DNA of 64,000 bases from Rhodopseudomonas palustris (GCF_007005445.1 NZ_CP041387.1:744001-808000); one strand, 5' to 3'. Shown: positions 9,227-16,954, counted from the stretch's first letter. Notes: generated by a model not told the origin, from the sequence alone. Program-made: numbers and translations.

Positions 9227-9249
9227 ATGGCCGGGCCTGTCCCGGCCAT
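9227..9249. repeat. REP-like palindrome (ATGGCCGGG type)
   Basis: A perfect 9-bp stem, ATGGCCGGG with CCCGGCCAT, has a 5-nt loop. Flanking bases (CGTC before, CCGCGAAC after) match the copies at 10801 and, inverted, 11140. Confidence 0.85.
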
Positions 9250-9282
9250 CCGCGAACGGCGGTTGCGCCGACATTTGTAGCG

Positions 9283-9419
9283 CATGGTTCGAGACGGCGC
9301 TGCGCGCCTCCTCACCATGAGGACATCGCGCGTAGCGACACTCCACGAATCTCGATTGGGCCATCCTCTCGCTTCGACCTCATCCTGAGGAGGCCGCGTA
9401 GCGGCCGTCTCGAAGGATG
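9283..9419. repeat. Two-hairpin palindromic repeat, copy B
   Basis: The CATGGTTCGAGAC/ACCATG hairpin (9283-9322) and the CATCCTGAGGAG/AGGATG hairpin (9381-9419) occur in the opposite order to copy A, with about 58 bases between them. Confidence 0.85.
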
Positions 9420-9534
9420 AGCCGCGCGCTCCCCGAGCGGGCTGCTCCGTTCAAACGCCACTGAGTTGCAAAAACTCTCGTAGCCGCCACATTGGCGTGA
9501 TACCGATGCGGACCTTGCGCAACGGATCACGGCC

Positions 9535-10449
9535 ATGACCATCGACACCGACCTCGACCGCTCGCCCGCTGCTTCCAACGATAATCCCGTCGAGGCCCGC
9601 CGGGCCCAGGCGCGGGCCTGGTTCGAGGGGCTGCGCGATCGGATCTGCGCCGAGATCGAAACGCTTGAGCGCGAGGCGCCGGCGGAGCTGTTTCCCGGCG
9701 AGCCGGCCACCTTCACCTACAAGCCGTGGCAGCGGAAGACCGGCGCCGGCGGCGGGGTCGGTGGCTTTCTGTCGAACGGGCGGCTGTTCGAGAAGATCGG
9801 CATTCACACCTCGTCGGCCAACGGCAGGCTGACTCCGGAGATGGCCAAGAATCTGCCCGGAGACGGCGCCAGCCTCGACTACGTCTCCACCAGCATCAGC
9901 CTGATCATGCATCCGCGCAGTCCGCGGGTGCCGACCGTGCACATGAACACGCGATTTCTGTCGACGTCGAAAGGCTGGTTCGGCGGCGGCGCCGATCTGA
10001 CGCCGATGCTGCCGGAGCAGCGCAGTCAGGACGCGGAGGACGCGGTGATCTTCCACGCCGCCATGAAGGCCGCCTGCGACGCCCACGATCCGAACTACTA
10101 CGCCAAGTTCAAGCCCTGGGCCGATACGTATTTCTTTCTTCCGCATCGCGGCACGGCCCGCGGCGTCGGCGGCATCTTCTACGATCACCTCGACAGCGGC
10201 GATTTCGACCGCGACTTCGCCTTCACCCGCGACGTCGGTTCGGCGCTGCTGGATATCTATCCGAAGATCGTCCGCAGGCGCATGGTCGAGCCGTGGACCG
10301 AGGCGGAGCGCGCTCAGCAGCTCGCCTGCCGCGGCCTCTACGTCGAGTTCAATTTGCTGTACGATAAGGGCACGATGTTCGGCCTGCAGACCGGCGGCAA
10401 CACCGAAACCATCATGAGCTCGATGCCGCCGCTGGTGAGCTGGAGCTGA
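9535..10449 (+). CDS. hemF: Oxygen-dependent coproporphyrinogen III oxidase
   Basis: HemF uses O2 to decarboxylate coproporphyrinogen III to protoporphyrinogen IX in the cytoplasm, upstream of both heme and bacteriochlorophyll. Signatures seen in the 304-residue protein are the GGGVGGFL region, VPTVHMNTRF, WFGGGADLTP, and the family segment FKPWADTYFFLPHRGTARGVGGIFYD (split by function, not fully quoted in one motif elsewhere). It ends SSMPPLVSWS, shorter than the E. coli tail; some alphaproteobacterial HemF proteins also end at this point, so I do not call it truncated. There is no strong Shine-Dalgarno before ATG 9535. Confidence 0.95.
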   Translation: MTIDTDLDRSPAASNDNPVEARRAQARAWFEGLRDRICAEIETLEREAPAELFPGEPATFTYKPWQRKTGAGGGVGGFLSNGRLFEKIGIHTSSANGRLTPEMAKNLPGDGASLDYVSTSISLIMHPRSPRVPTVHMNTRFLSTSKGWFGGGADLTPMLPEQRSQDAEDAVIFHAAMKAACDAHDPNYYAKFKPWADTYFFLPHRGTARGVGGIFYDHLDSGDFDRDFAFTRDVGSALLDIYPKIVRRRMVEPWTEAERAQQLACRGLYVEFNLLYDKGTMFGLQTGGNTETIMSSMPPLVSWS

Positions 10450-10513
10450 TCAGGCCCTCGGGTGCGCTGGAATTGATCAAGCCCGAACTGGCTGCGGCAG
10501 CGGGAGGCGCGTG

Positions 10514-10648
10514 ATGGAGAACTATTACGGACTGATCGAGCTGATCGCGGTGTTCGCCTGCCTGATCGTCGGCTGGCTGGTGCTGGAGCGCCAAGGCAAA
10601 CGCCTCGACCGCGCCCGCGCCGAGCGCGACAAGGATCGCCCGCAATGA
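10514..10648 (+). CDS. Tiny single-span membrane protein 1
   Basis: This 44-residue frame reads MENYYGLIELIAVFACLIVG, then WLVLERQGKRLDRAR and a charged tail. It has one predicted transmembrane helix (about residues 7-25) with a basic cytoplasmic tail, so N-out topology is likely. GGAGG lies 6-10 bases before the ATG (10503-10507). Its stop overlaps the next ATG (ATGA). The two proteins share the pattern A-G-W-x-V-L-E-x-Q-G-x-R-L-D-R. It is too short for standard calling. Coding is supported by the Shine-Dalgarno, the overlap and the paralogous neighbour. The function is unknown. Confidence 0.65.
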   Translation: MENYYGLIELIAVFACLIVGWLVLERQGKRLDRARAERDKDRPQ

Positions 10649-10797
10649 ACAGCGATAGCGCCTTCAACTACTTCGAAATCCTGATGCTCGGCATGTTCGC
10701 CGCCGGCTGGGGCGTGCTCGAATGGCAGGGGCGCAGGCTGGATCGGAAGCGCGAGGCGGAGAGGGGGAAGGGGGCTAGACTTCACGAGGGGCACTGA
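10645..10797 (+). CDS. Tiny single-span membrane protein 2, paralogue of the preceding one
   Basis: The 50-residue frame begins MNSDSAFNYFEILMLGMFAA and continues GWGVLEWQGRRLDRKREAER. It has one transmembrane helix (about residues 9-25), then a WxGxR-L-D-R-basic amphipathic stretch that matches the preceding gene residue by residue. ATGA overlap suggests coupled translation and perhaps a heteromeric pair. It lies directly after hemF, so a role in the heme or cytochrome apparatus is possible but only a guess. It is reminiscent in size and topology of CcoQ/CcmD-like small proteins, without enough identity to name it. Confidence 0.65.
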   Translation: MNSDSAFNYFEILMLGMFAAGWGVLEWQGRRLDRKREAERGKGARLHEGH

Positions 10798-10800
10798 ATC

Positions 10801-10836
10801 CGTCATGGCCGGGCTCCGTCCCGGCCATCCACGAAC
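10801..10836. repeat. Left inverted repeat flanking the GIY-YIG gene
   Basis: The element contains the perfect ATGGCCGGG/CCCGGCCAT palindrome (10805-10828) and the adjoining CCACGAAC. It is the near-perfect reverse complement of 11140-11174. Confidence 0.85.
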
Positions 10837-10840
10837 AGCC

Positions 10841-11125
10841 TCACAACGAGTCGTAAAGATCGTCCCAATGCGGATTCGTCGCCAAGATCAGGCGCACTTT
10901 CCAAGTCCTGCTCCAGTGCTTGATGTTGTGCTCGCGCTGAATCGCAGTCCGGATGTCATCATAAATTTCGAAGTACACCAGCCGCTTCAAGCCGTAGCGC
11001 TTCGTGAAGCCCGCAACGGCGCCGGTGCGGTGTTCATGGACCCGACGCACGAGGTCGCTCGTCACCCCGATATACAGGATGCCGTTGGGCCGGTTGGTCA
11101 AAAAGTACACGTAACCGCATCCCAT
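10841..11125 (-). CDS. GIY-YIG domain nuclease-like protein
   Basis: This is a single-domain GIY-YIG protein of 94 residues. The motif appears as YVYFLT (first strand) and LYIGV; conserved Arg (RRVHEH), Lys/Arg-rich helix and a glutamate (QREHNIKHW) follow the UPF0213/YhbQ-like pattern. I start at Met 11123-11125 (MGCGYVYFLT), because the frame upstream (MAGLVPAIHE) is simply the translation of the flanking palindromic repeat. Small GIY-YIG proteins of this type are common in Rhizobiales and mostly uncharacterised. It is bracketed by inverted copies of the same palindrome, which suggests association with, or mobilisation by, that repeat. Confidence 0.8.
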   Translation of the reverse strand: MGCGYVYFLTNRPNGILYIGVTSDLVRRVHEHRTGAVAGFTKRYGLKRLVYFEIYDDIRTAIQREHNIKHWSRTWKVRLILATNPHWDDLYDSL

Positions 11126-11139
11126 GCGGTGAGTATGTC

Positions 11140-11174
11140 GTTCGTGGATGGCCGGGACAAGCCCGGCCATGACG
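11140..11174. repeat. Right inverted repeat flanking the GIY-YIG gene
   Basis: It contains ATGGCCGGG/CCCGGCCAT at 11148-11170 and reads GTTCGTGG...CATGACG, the inverted form of 10801-10836. A more degenerate relative follows at about 11204-11235. Confidence 0.85.
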
Positions 11175-11252
11175 GTGTTGGAATGCTGCGTCTATTCTGG
11201 TCTGGCCATCACGGCCGGACTCGTTCCGGCCATCGAAAACGCACGCCGCCCG

Positions 11253-12206
11253 CTATCTCCGCCGTGGCATCCGGAACGGCAGCATGGCTTGCACCACCGG
11301 CATGCGGAAGCGGTCGAGCGACAGGCTTTCGTGCATCAGCGTCACCTTCTCGCCGAGCAGTGTCGTTTCCACCATCGAGCGGGCGTAGAACGGCGTGTCT
11401 TCGAGCGTGCGGACCAGCTTGGCGCCGGTCTCGCTGCGGGCGCTGCGGTCGACCTTCCAGCCGGAGCGCGGCAGCGGCAATAGCTGCGGCGGGGTGAATT
11501 CCTGCTTGTTGCCGTCGGCGTCGAAGGTGACGGCGAGGTCGACCCGGCTGCCGTCGCGGCGTTCGGCTTCGTACAGGATCACAGTCTTGTCGCGCATCGC
11601 GCCGCGCGCCCATTCCCAATGCCGGAAGCCGGTCTCGATCGGTTCGTCGCCTGCATTGCTGTCGAGATAGCCTTCGCCCTGCCACGACAGGTTGGGTCGC
11701 CGCAGATCGACCTCGACCCGCGCGCGCGGCGCGATCGGCCACCAGCGATGATTGCCCTGCAGGTTGAGGACGAAGAAATCCTTGGTGATCGCGGCCGGCG
11801 TCACCCGGACGCGGCCTTCGATTCGGCCGGGCACCGGCGCGCCGGTTTCGCGGATGTTGATGGTCAGCGTCTTGCCGTCCCAGCCGAGATCGCTGGGGCC
11901 GATCAGGAAGGCATTGACGTTGCGCGCCACGCGGCCGCGGCCGCGCTCGGTCATGCTCCAGCGCTTGCCGGCCTGGTGATACAGCGCGACGTTGATGGCG
12001 CAATGGTCGAGCGGGTCGGCGGGCCCGCGGCGCCGCGCGAACGCGTAGTACGGCGAAAACACGCTGCCGATGAAGGCGATGATGGTCAGCCCTTCGCGGC
12101 CGTCGTCGCTGATCGCGTCGATGTACCACCAGGCATAGCCGTTGCGCGGGATATCGACATTGAATCCGGCGCGGCGTTCGTCGGTCTCGTTAGGCCAGGC
12201 AATCAT
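11253..12206 (-). CDS. crtC: Carotenoid 1,2-hydratase (hydroxyneurosporene synthase)
   Basis: CrtC adds water across the terminal 1,2 double bond of acyclic carotenoids, the first step toward the methoxylated spirilloxanthin-series pigments. The protein (317 residues) shows typical CrtC blocks: GYAWWYIDA..DDGREGLTIIAF at the N-terminus, the SPYYAFARR stretch, DFFVLNLQGNHRWWP mid-protein and WEWARGAMRDKTVILYEA later. I start at ATG 12204-12206 (MIAWPNE); a much longer upstream frame only reads through crtD in another phase. It follows crtD by 4 bases, so the two form an operon crtD-crtC. Confidence 0.95.
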   Translation of the reverse strand: MIAWPNETDERRAGFNVDIPRNGYAWWYIDAISDDGREGLTIIAFIGSVFSPYYAFARRRGPADPLDHCAINVALYHQAGKRWSMTERGRGRVARNVNAFLIGPSDLGWDGKTLTINIRETGAPVPGRIEGRVRVTPAAITKDFFVLNLQGNHRWWPIAPRARVEVDLRRPNLSWQGEGYLDSNAGDEPIETGFRHWEWARGAMRDKTVILYEAERRDGSRVDLAVTFDADGNKQEFTPPQLLPLPRSGWKVDRSARSETGAKLVRTLEDTPFYARSMVETTLLGEKVTLMHESLSLDRFRMPVVQAMLPFRMPRRR

Positions 12207-12210
12207 TCTC

Positions 12211-13770
12211 TCACGTCGTCTTGGAGGCTGCCGGGCGAAGGGCAGGCTTCGGCCCGGAGGGGTTGGAGTCGAGGTCGGCGAACAAGCTCGCCGCCGCGGC
12301 GCGACCCGACAGGGCGGCCATCGGCACACCGGGACCGGGGTGGGTGCTGCCGCCCGCCAGATACAGGCCGGGGATCTTTGTACCCGCTCCGGGACGTTCG
12401 AACGAGGCGCTCCAGCCGTGCGAAGCGCGACCATACAGCGCGCCGCCGGTCGCCGGGAACAGCCGGTTGAAATCCGCCGGCGTGGTCACCTGCGTCTTGC
12501 TCGGATCAGAATCGACCCGCAGGCCGCAACGCTGCAACACGCCGAACGCGCGCTCGGCGGCCCGCGTGACATCGCCTCGATCGAAGGTCTTCCGATCGCC
12601 GACCGGCGGCGCGTTGATCAACACCAGCAATTCCTCTTCTCCGCCGGCGCCGAGACGGGCCTCGTTGTCGATGCGATCCTGCGCGCAGACATACACGGTC
12701 GGCTCGCTCGGAACCTCGCCGCGGCCGAAGATCTCTGTGAACTCTCGTGGATAATCCCGCGAGAAGAACACCGAATGCCGGCTCAGCGGGAAGCCCTCGG
12801 TTTTCGCCACCATGCTCCAGGTGATTGCCGACAGCGAGCGCAATCGAGGGGCCAGCGGCGACGCGGCGGCGCGTACTGCCTCGCCGAACAACCCGGCCGG
12901 CAAGGCGCCGACGTCCGCATTGACGATCACCGAATGCGCCTCGATTCGCTCGCCGTTCTCCAGGATCACGCCGGCGGCACGTCCGCCGGACACCATCACC
13001 TCGCGCACGCTCTGCTGATAGCGAATCGTTGCGCCGAACCTGACGGCGCAATCGGCCAGCGCCCGCGCTAGCGCGTGCATGCCGCCTTCGATGATCCAGA
13101 CGCCCTCGTGTTCGACGTGGGCGACCAGCATCAGCGTCGCGGGCGCGTCGAACGGTGACGATCCGCAATAAGTCGCATAGCGGCCGAACAGTTGCCGCAT
13201 CCGCGGATCGTGGAAATAATCGCCGAGCGCTTTCCACATCGTGGTGAAGGGGCGGATCTTGCGCAGTTCGATCAGACCGCCGATGCCCCCGGCGGTCGCC
13301 AGCTTCGGCAGGCTCGGCGCGGTGGCGCGCAGGAACGGCTTCTCCAAAATCTCGTAGATGCGCCGGCTGTCGGCGCAGAACTGGCGATAGCGCCTGGCTT
13401 CGGCTGCGCCGGCGAACGCGCCGATCGCGTCGGCCGAGCGTGCCTCGTCGGCGAACAGGTCGAGATGCGTGGTGTCGTCCCAGGCGTGGCGGGCGAGCAC
13501 CGACAAAGGTCGTAGGCGGACATGGTCGGTGAAATTCAGGCCGATGCCCGCGAACAGTTCCTCGAACACCCAGCGCATCGTGAATACGGTCGGGCCGCTG
13601 TCGATCCGCGCCGGCCCAATTGCGACTTCGCGCAGTTTGCCGCCGGGGCCTGCGGCGCGTTCCAGCACCGTGACGTCGAGACCGCGAGCGGCCAATGCGA
13701 GCGCAGACGTCAGTCCCGCGACGCCTGCGCCGATCACTACGACGCGATTCTTCGCGGCCTGATCCCGCAT
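12211..13770 (-). CDS. crtD: Methoxyneurosporene dehydrogenase (carotenoid 3,4-desaturase)
   Basis: CrtD is an FAD-dependent desaturase of the CrtI family that introduces the 3,4 double bond in hydroxylated or methoxylated carotenoids. The 519-residue protein has the N-terminal dinucleotide fold VIGAGVAGLTSALALAARG followed by E (VLERAAGPGGK) and the C-terminal desaturase signature LYLAGGSTHPGPGVPMA. CrtD rather than a second CrtI is indicated by the crtC partner and the divergent crtE. Transcription starts in the 119-bp crtD-crtE gap, which contains paired PpsR operators. Confidence 0.94.
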   Translation of the reverse strand: MRDQAAKNRVVVIGAGVAGLTSALALAARGLDVTVLERAAGPGGKLREVAIGPARIDSGPTVFTMRWVFEELFAGIGLNFTDHVRLRPLSVLARHAWDDTTHLDLFADEARSADAIGAFAGAAEARRYRQFCADSRRIYEILEKPFLRATAPSLPKLATAGGIGGLIELRKIRPFTTMWKALGDYFHDPRMRQLFGRYATYCGSSPFDAPATLMLVAHVEHEGVWIIEGGMHALARALADCAVRFGATIRYQQSVREVMVSGGRAAGVILENGERIEAHSVIVNADVGALPAGLFGEAVRAAASPLAPRLRSLSAITWSMVAKTEGFPLSRHSVFFSRDYPREFTEIFGRGEVPSEPTVYVCAQDRIDNEARLGAGGEEELLVLINAPPVGDRKTFDRGDVTRAAERAFGVLQRCGLRVDSDPSKTQVTTPADFNRLFPATGGALYGRASHGWSASFERPGAGTKIPGLYLAGGSTHPGPGVPMAALSGRAAAASLFADLDSNPSGPKPALRPAASKTT

Positions 13771-13819
13771 TCGATTTCTCGCTCCGGCTTAGCTGTCTTT
13801 GAGCCATATCATTGACAGG

Positions 13820-13837
13820 TGTCCATAATAACTTACA
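13820..13837. promoter_or_regulatory. PpsR operator 1 between crtD and crtE
   Basis: This is a perfect TGT-N12-ACA match with an AT-rich centre. It is separated by exactly 8 bp from the second site at 13846-13863, the spacing known for cooperative PpsR/CrtJ binding. Confidence 0.85.
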
Positions 13838-13845
13838 GTTTCGCG

Positions 13846-13863
13846 TGACAAGTTAAATTGACA
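13846..13863. promoter_or_regulatory. PpsR operator 2 (imperfect) between crtD and crtE
   Basis: TGA-N12-ACA differs from the consensus in one base. It lies 26 bp before the crtE ATG and would let PpsR control the crtDC and crtEF directions together. Confidence 0.7.
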
Positions 13864-13889
13864 CTTGTGCCCGGCGCGGGAGTGTAGCC

Positions 13890-14756
13890 ATGGATGTCAC
13901 CAATCGGATCGAGCGTGCGCTGACTGAGGCGCTCAATCAGGCCGATATGGCCGGTTGTCCGCCGCGGCTGGCGGCGGCGATGCGTGGCGCGGTGTTCCCG
14001 CGCGGGGCGCGCGTTCGTCCGCGGCTTTGCCACAGCGTGGCGCTTGCCTGCGGCGAAGACAATCCGGGAATTACCGAAGCCGCCGGTGCCGCGCTCGAGC
14101 TGATGCATTGCGCCTCGCTGATCCACGACGATCTGCCGTGCTTCGACGGTGCCGATCTGCGCCGCGGCCGGCCCTCGGTGCACAAAGCGTTCGGCGAGCC
14201 GCTCGCCGTGCTCGCCGGTGACGCTATGATCGTGCTGGCGTTCCAGACCATCGCCCGGGTCGACGGCCCGGCGGACCGGCTGTTGAAGCTGACCCAGATC
14301 ATCGGCAGTGCGGTCGGCGTGCCGTTCGGTATCGTCGCCGGCCAGGCCTGGGAATGCGAGTCCGAGATCAACCTCGCGCATTATCACCGCTCCAAGACTG
14401 GTGCGCTGTTCGTTGCCGCGACTGCGATGGGCGCGGCTTCGGCCGGTTCCGATCCGGAGCCGTGGCGGATGGTTGGCGAGAAGATCGGCGAGGCCTATCA
14501 GGTCGCCGACGATCTGCGTGACGCCGCCGCCGATGTCGAGGAGATCGGCAAGCCGGTCGGCCAGGACATCGCCCACGATCGCCCCAGCGCGGTGCGCGAG
14601 ATGGGCATCGATGGCGCGATTTACCACCTGAAGTCGCTGGTGCGCGGCGCCGTCGAGGCGATGCCGGAATGTACCAATGGCAACGAGCTGCGGTCGCTGA
14701 TCATGTCGGAAGCGACGCGTCTGGTGCCGGCGAAGCTCGCCGCCACAGCGGCCTGA
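13890..14756 (+). CDS. crtE: Geranylgeranyl diphosphate synthase
   Basis: CrtE makes GGPP, the C20 precursor for carotenoids and for the bacteriochlorophyll tail. The 288-residue prenyltransferase has the first Asp-rich motif in HDDLPCFDGADLRRGRPS (around residue 83) and the second in DDLRDAAAD (around residue 210). It is the first gene of the crtEF-bchCXYZ-puf superoperon; crtF starts 49 bases downstream. Regulation is by the paired PpsR sites immediately upstream. Confidence 0.96.
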   Translation: MDVTNRIERALTEALNQADMAGCPPRLAAAMRGAVFPRGARVRPRLCHSVALACGEDNPGITEAAGAALELMHCASLIHDDLPCFDGADLRRGRPSVHKAFGEPLAVLAGDAMIVLAFQTIARVDGPADRLLKLTQIIGSAVGVPFGIVAGQAWECESEINLAHYHRSKTGALFVAATAMGAASAGSDPEPWRMVGEKIGEAYQVADDLRDAAADVEEIGKPVGQDIAHDRPSAVREMGIDGAIYHLKSLVRGAVEAMPECTNGNELRSLIMSEATRLVPAKLAATAA

Positions 14757-14805
14757 TGCGGCCGCCGGCTTGGCCTTCGCGGCCGGCCGGTGGTAGCAGA
14801 TCCAG

Positions 14806-15927
14806 ATGGTCTCCCTGAGCCTGCGTGACCGGCTGCTCGGCTGGCGCGATTCGATCCTGTCGAATCCGCGTTTTCAGCGCTTTGCCGCGGTGTTTCCGTT
14901 GATGCGTCCGGTCGCCCGCCGGCGTGCCGTGGCGATGTTCGATCTGGTCGCCGGCTTCGTCTATTCGCAGATTCTGCTGGCCTGCGTTCAGCTCCGGCTG
15001 CTCGACATCGTCGCCGATCGTCCCGCCACCGCCGAAGGACTGGCCGTGCGTCTGTCGCTGCCGGTCGAGTCGATGCGCATGCTGCTCGATGGGGCGGTCG
15101 CGCTCCAGTTGCTGCAGCCCCGTAACGGCAACCGCTACGGCCTCGGTCAGCTCGGCGCCGAGCTGCGCGGCAATCCCGGCGTGCTCGCGCTGGTCGAACA
15201 TCATGCCATGCTGTATCGCGATCTGTCTGATCCGGTGGCAATGCTGCGCGCGCCGCGGGGCGGGGGCGAGCTGGCGGCGTATTGGGCGTATGTGCGGGGC
15301 GAGCGCCCGTGCGAGCTGCCGTCCGATGCGATTGCGTCCTACACCGAGCTGATGGCCGCCTCGCAGCCGATGATCACCCGCGAGGTTCTCCACGTTTACA
15401 CGTTCCGGGATCACCGCTGCCTGCTCGACGTCGGCGGCGGCGACGGCTCGTTCCTGTCGGCGGTCGCCGCCCAGGCACCTCAGCTTCGCTGTATCCTGTT
15501 CGACCTGCCGGCGGTGGCCGAGAAGGCGGCCGCCCGGTTCGAGGCGAACGGGCTGAAAGACCGGGCGACTGCAGTCGGCGGCAGTTTCAGAACCGACCCG
15601 CTGCCCGAAGGCGCCGACATCATCTCTCTTATCCGGGTGATCCACGACCACGACGACGAGGTCGTCGAGGCGCTGCTGCGCGCCGCCCACAAGGCCTTGC
15701 CCGACAATGGAAAACTGCTGATCGCCGAGCCGATCGCCGGCACCCCCGGCACCGCGGCGATCTCCGACGCCTATTTCGCCTTCTATCTTTACGCCATGGG
15801 CTCCGGGAAAGCCCGGAGCTTCCCTCGGCTACGGGCGATGTTGGAGAATGCGGGCTTCTCCCAGGTCATGTTGCACCCGGTTCCGATGCCGCTGGTTGCC
15901 TCCGTAATTACCGCATCCAAACGGTAG
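14806..15927 (+). CDS. crtF: Hydroxyneurosporene O-methyltransferase
   Basis: CrtF methylates the tertiary hydroxyl created by CrtC, using S-adenosylmethionine, to give the methoxy groups of the spheroidene or spirilloxanthin series. The 373-residue protein has an N-terminal winged-helix dimerisation region (residues ~60-110) and a C-terminal class I methyltransferase domain with the SAM-binding loop DVGGGDGSFLSAV and the IRVIHDHDDE segment that carries the catalytic histidine region. Placed after crtE and before bchC, as in other purple bacteria. Confidence 0.94.
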   Translation: MVSLSLRDRLLGWRDSILSNPRFQRFAAVFPLMRPVARRRAVAMFDLVAGFVYSQILLACVQLRLLDIVADRPATAEGLAVRLSLPVESMRMLLDGAVALQLLQPRNGNRYGLGQLGAELRGNPGVLALVEHHAMLYRDLSDPVAMLRAPRGGGELAAYWAYVRGERPCELPSDAIASYTELMAASQPMITREVLHVYTFRDHRCLLDVGGGDGSFLSAVAAQAPQLRCILFDLPAVAEKAAARFEANGLKDRATAVGGSFRTDPLPEGADIISLIRVIHDHDDEVVEALLRAAHKALPDNGKLLIAEPIAGTPGTAAISDAYFAFYLYAMGSGKARSFPRLRAMLENAGFSQVMLHPVPMPLVASVITASKR

Positions 15928-15930
15928 TTG

Positions 15931-15948
15931 TGTTAATCTGGCTTGACA
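15931..15948. promoter_or_regulatory. PpsR operator 1 before bchC
   Basis: A perfect TGT-N12-ACA site overlaps a good -35 box, TTGACA at 15943-15948. With TAGCAT at 15965-15970 this gives a sigma-70-type promoter with a 16-bp spacer. The repressor would therefore cover the promoter directly. Confidence 0.85.
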
Positions 15949-15956
15949 CTGTGGTC

Positions 15957-15974
15957 CGTCAGTTTAGCATGACA
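15957..15974. promoter_or_regulatory. PpsR operator 2 (imperfect) before bchC
   Basis: CGT-N12-ACA has one mismatch. It begins exactly 8 bp after operator 1 and overlaps the -10 region. This is the same paired layout described for the bchC promoter in Rhodobacter. Confidence 0.7.
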
Positions 15975-16015
15975 CTCGGCGGCAGAGCTCTGCCGTTCGG
16001 AATTTGGAGTAAGCG

Positions 16016-16954
16016 ATGGACACCATCGCGGTCGTACTCAAGCAGCCACAACAGGTCAAACTCAGTCGCTTGAGCCTCACGGCGCCGACTGACGACGACA
16101 TCGTTGTCGATGTTGCCTGGAGTGGCGTCAGCACCGGTACGGAGCGGCTGTTGTGGTCGGGCCGGATGCCGCAATTCCCCGGAATGGGTTACCCGCTGGT
16201 CCCCGGCTACGAGTCGGTCGGCGAGGTCGTCGAGGCCGGATCGGCCACCGACCTGAAGCCGGGCCAGATGGTGTTCGTGCCCGGTGCGAAGTGCTTCGGC
16301 GAAGTGCGCGGCCTGTTCGGCGCCTCGGCGTCGCGGCTGGTGGTGCCCGCCAAGCGCGTGGTGCCATTGGATTCGAAGCTCGGCGAGCGCGGCATTCTGA
16401 TCGCGCTGGCGGCGACGGCCTATCATGCGATTGCGGCCCGCGGCGCGACGCCACCCGACTGCATCGTCGGCCACGGCGTGCTTGGTCGCCTGTTGGCGCG
16501 GATCTCGATCGCGCTCGGCAATCCGCCGCCGGTGGTGTGGGAGAAGAACCCGATTCGCAGCGGCGGCGCCGAAGGCTATGCGGTGATCGACCCCGCCGCC
16601 GACGAGCGTCGCGACTATCGCAGCATCTACGACGTCAGCGGCGATCCGAAATTGCTCGACACTTTGATCTCGCGCATCGCGGCCACCGGCGAGATCGTGC
16701 TCGCTGGGTTCTACAGCGAGCCGCTGTCGTTCTCGTTCCCGCCCGCTTTCATGCGTGAAGCACGCATTCGGGTTGCGGCGGAATGGCAGCCGCCGGACAT
16801 CGGCGCCACCAAGGCGTTGATCGAAAGCGGCAAGCTCTCGCTCGACGGACTGATCACACACCACCAGGAGGCGGCGTCGGCCCCCGACGCCTATCGGATC
16901 GCTTTCGAAGACCCTGCTTGCCTCAAAATGGTTCTGAATTGGAGACCGAGCTGA
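16016..16954 (+). CDS. bchC: 3-hydroxyethyl bacteriochlorophyllide a dehydrogenase
   Basis: BchC oxidises the C3 1-hydroxyethyl group to the acetyl group of bacteriochlorophyllide a. The 312-residue protein is a medium-chain dehydrogenase-like enzyme; the N-terminal domain shows GTERLLWSGRMPQFPGMGYPL (part of the substrate-domain fold) and PGYESVGEVVEAG. A coenzyme-binding region follows (GHGVLGRLLARI). Classic zinc ligands are not evident. The stop overlaps the bchX start (TGATG). It has its own promoter with paired PpsR sites inside the superoperon. Confidence 0.95.
   Translation: MDTIAVVLKQPQQVKLSRLSLTAPTDDDIVVDVAWSGVSTGTERLLWSGRMPQFPGMGYPLVPGYESVGEVVEAGSATDLKPGQMVFVPGAKCFGEVRGLFGASASRLVVPAKRVVPLDSKLGERGILIALAATAYHAIAARGATPPDCIVGHGVLGRLLARISIALGNPPPVVWEKNPIRSGGAEGYAVIDPAADERRDYRSIYDVSGDPKLLDTLISRIAATGEIVLAGFYSEPLSFSFPPAFMREARIRVAAEWQPPDIGATKALIESGKLSLDGLITHHQEAASAPDAYRIAFEDPACLKMVLNWRPS

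Larger units (their letters stand above)
9200..9534. other. crtB-hemF intergenic region, mostly repeats
   Basis: It holds a REP-like palindrome (9227-9249) and the copy B two-hairpin repeat (9283-9419). A short GAGTT-N5-AACTC dyad at 9463-9477 lies about 60 bases before hemF. The hemF promoter must be in the last ~110 bases, but I cannot place it confidently. Confidence 0.6.

Noticed and set aside
10447..10513. Possible frameshift or lost C-terminus of hemF, because an open frame in another phase continues to the next ATG
   Set aside because: The continuing frame does not resemble a HemF tail, and several alphaproteobacterial HemF proteins end near the same SMPP-V-W position.
11126..11170. 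Longer start for the GIY-YIG protein (MAGLVPAIHE...)
   Set aside because: These residues are encoded by the flanking palindromic repeat and are not part of the conserved domain.
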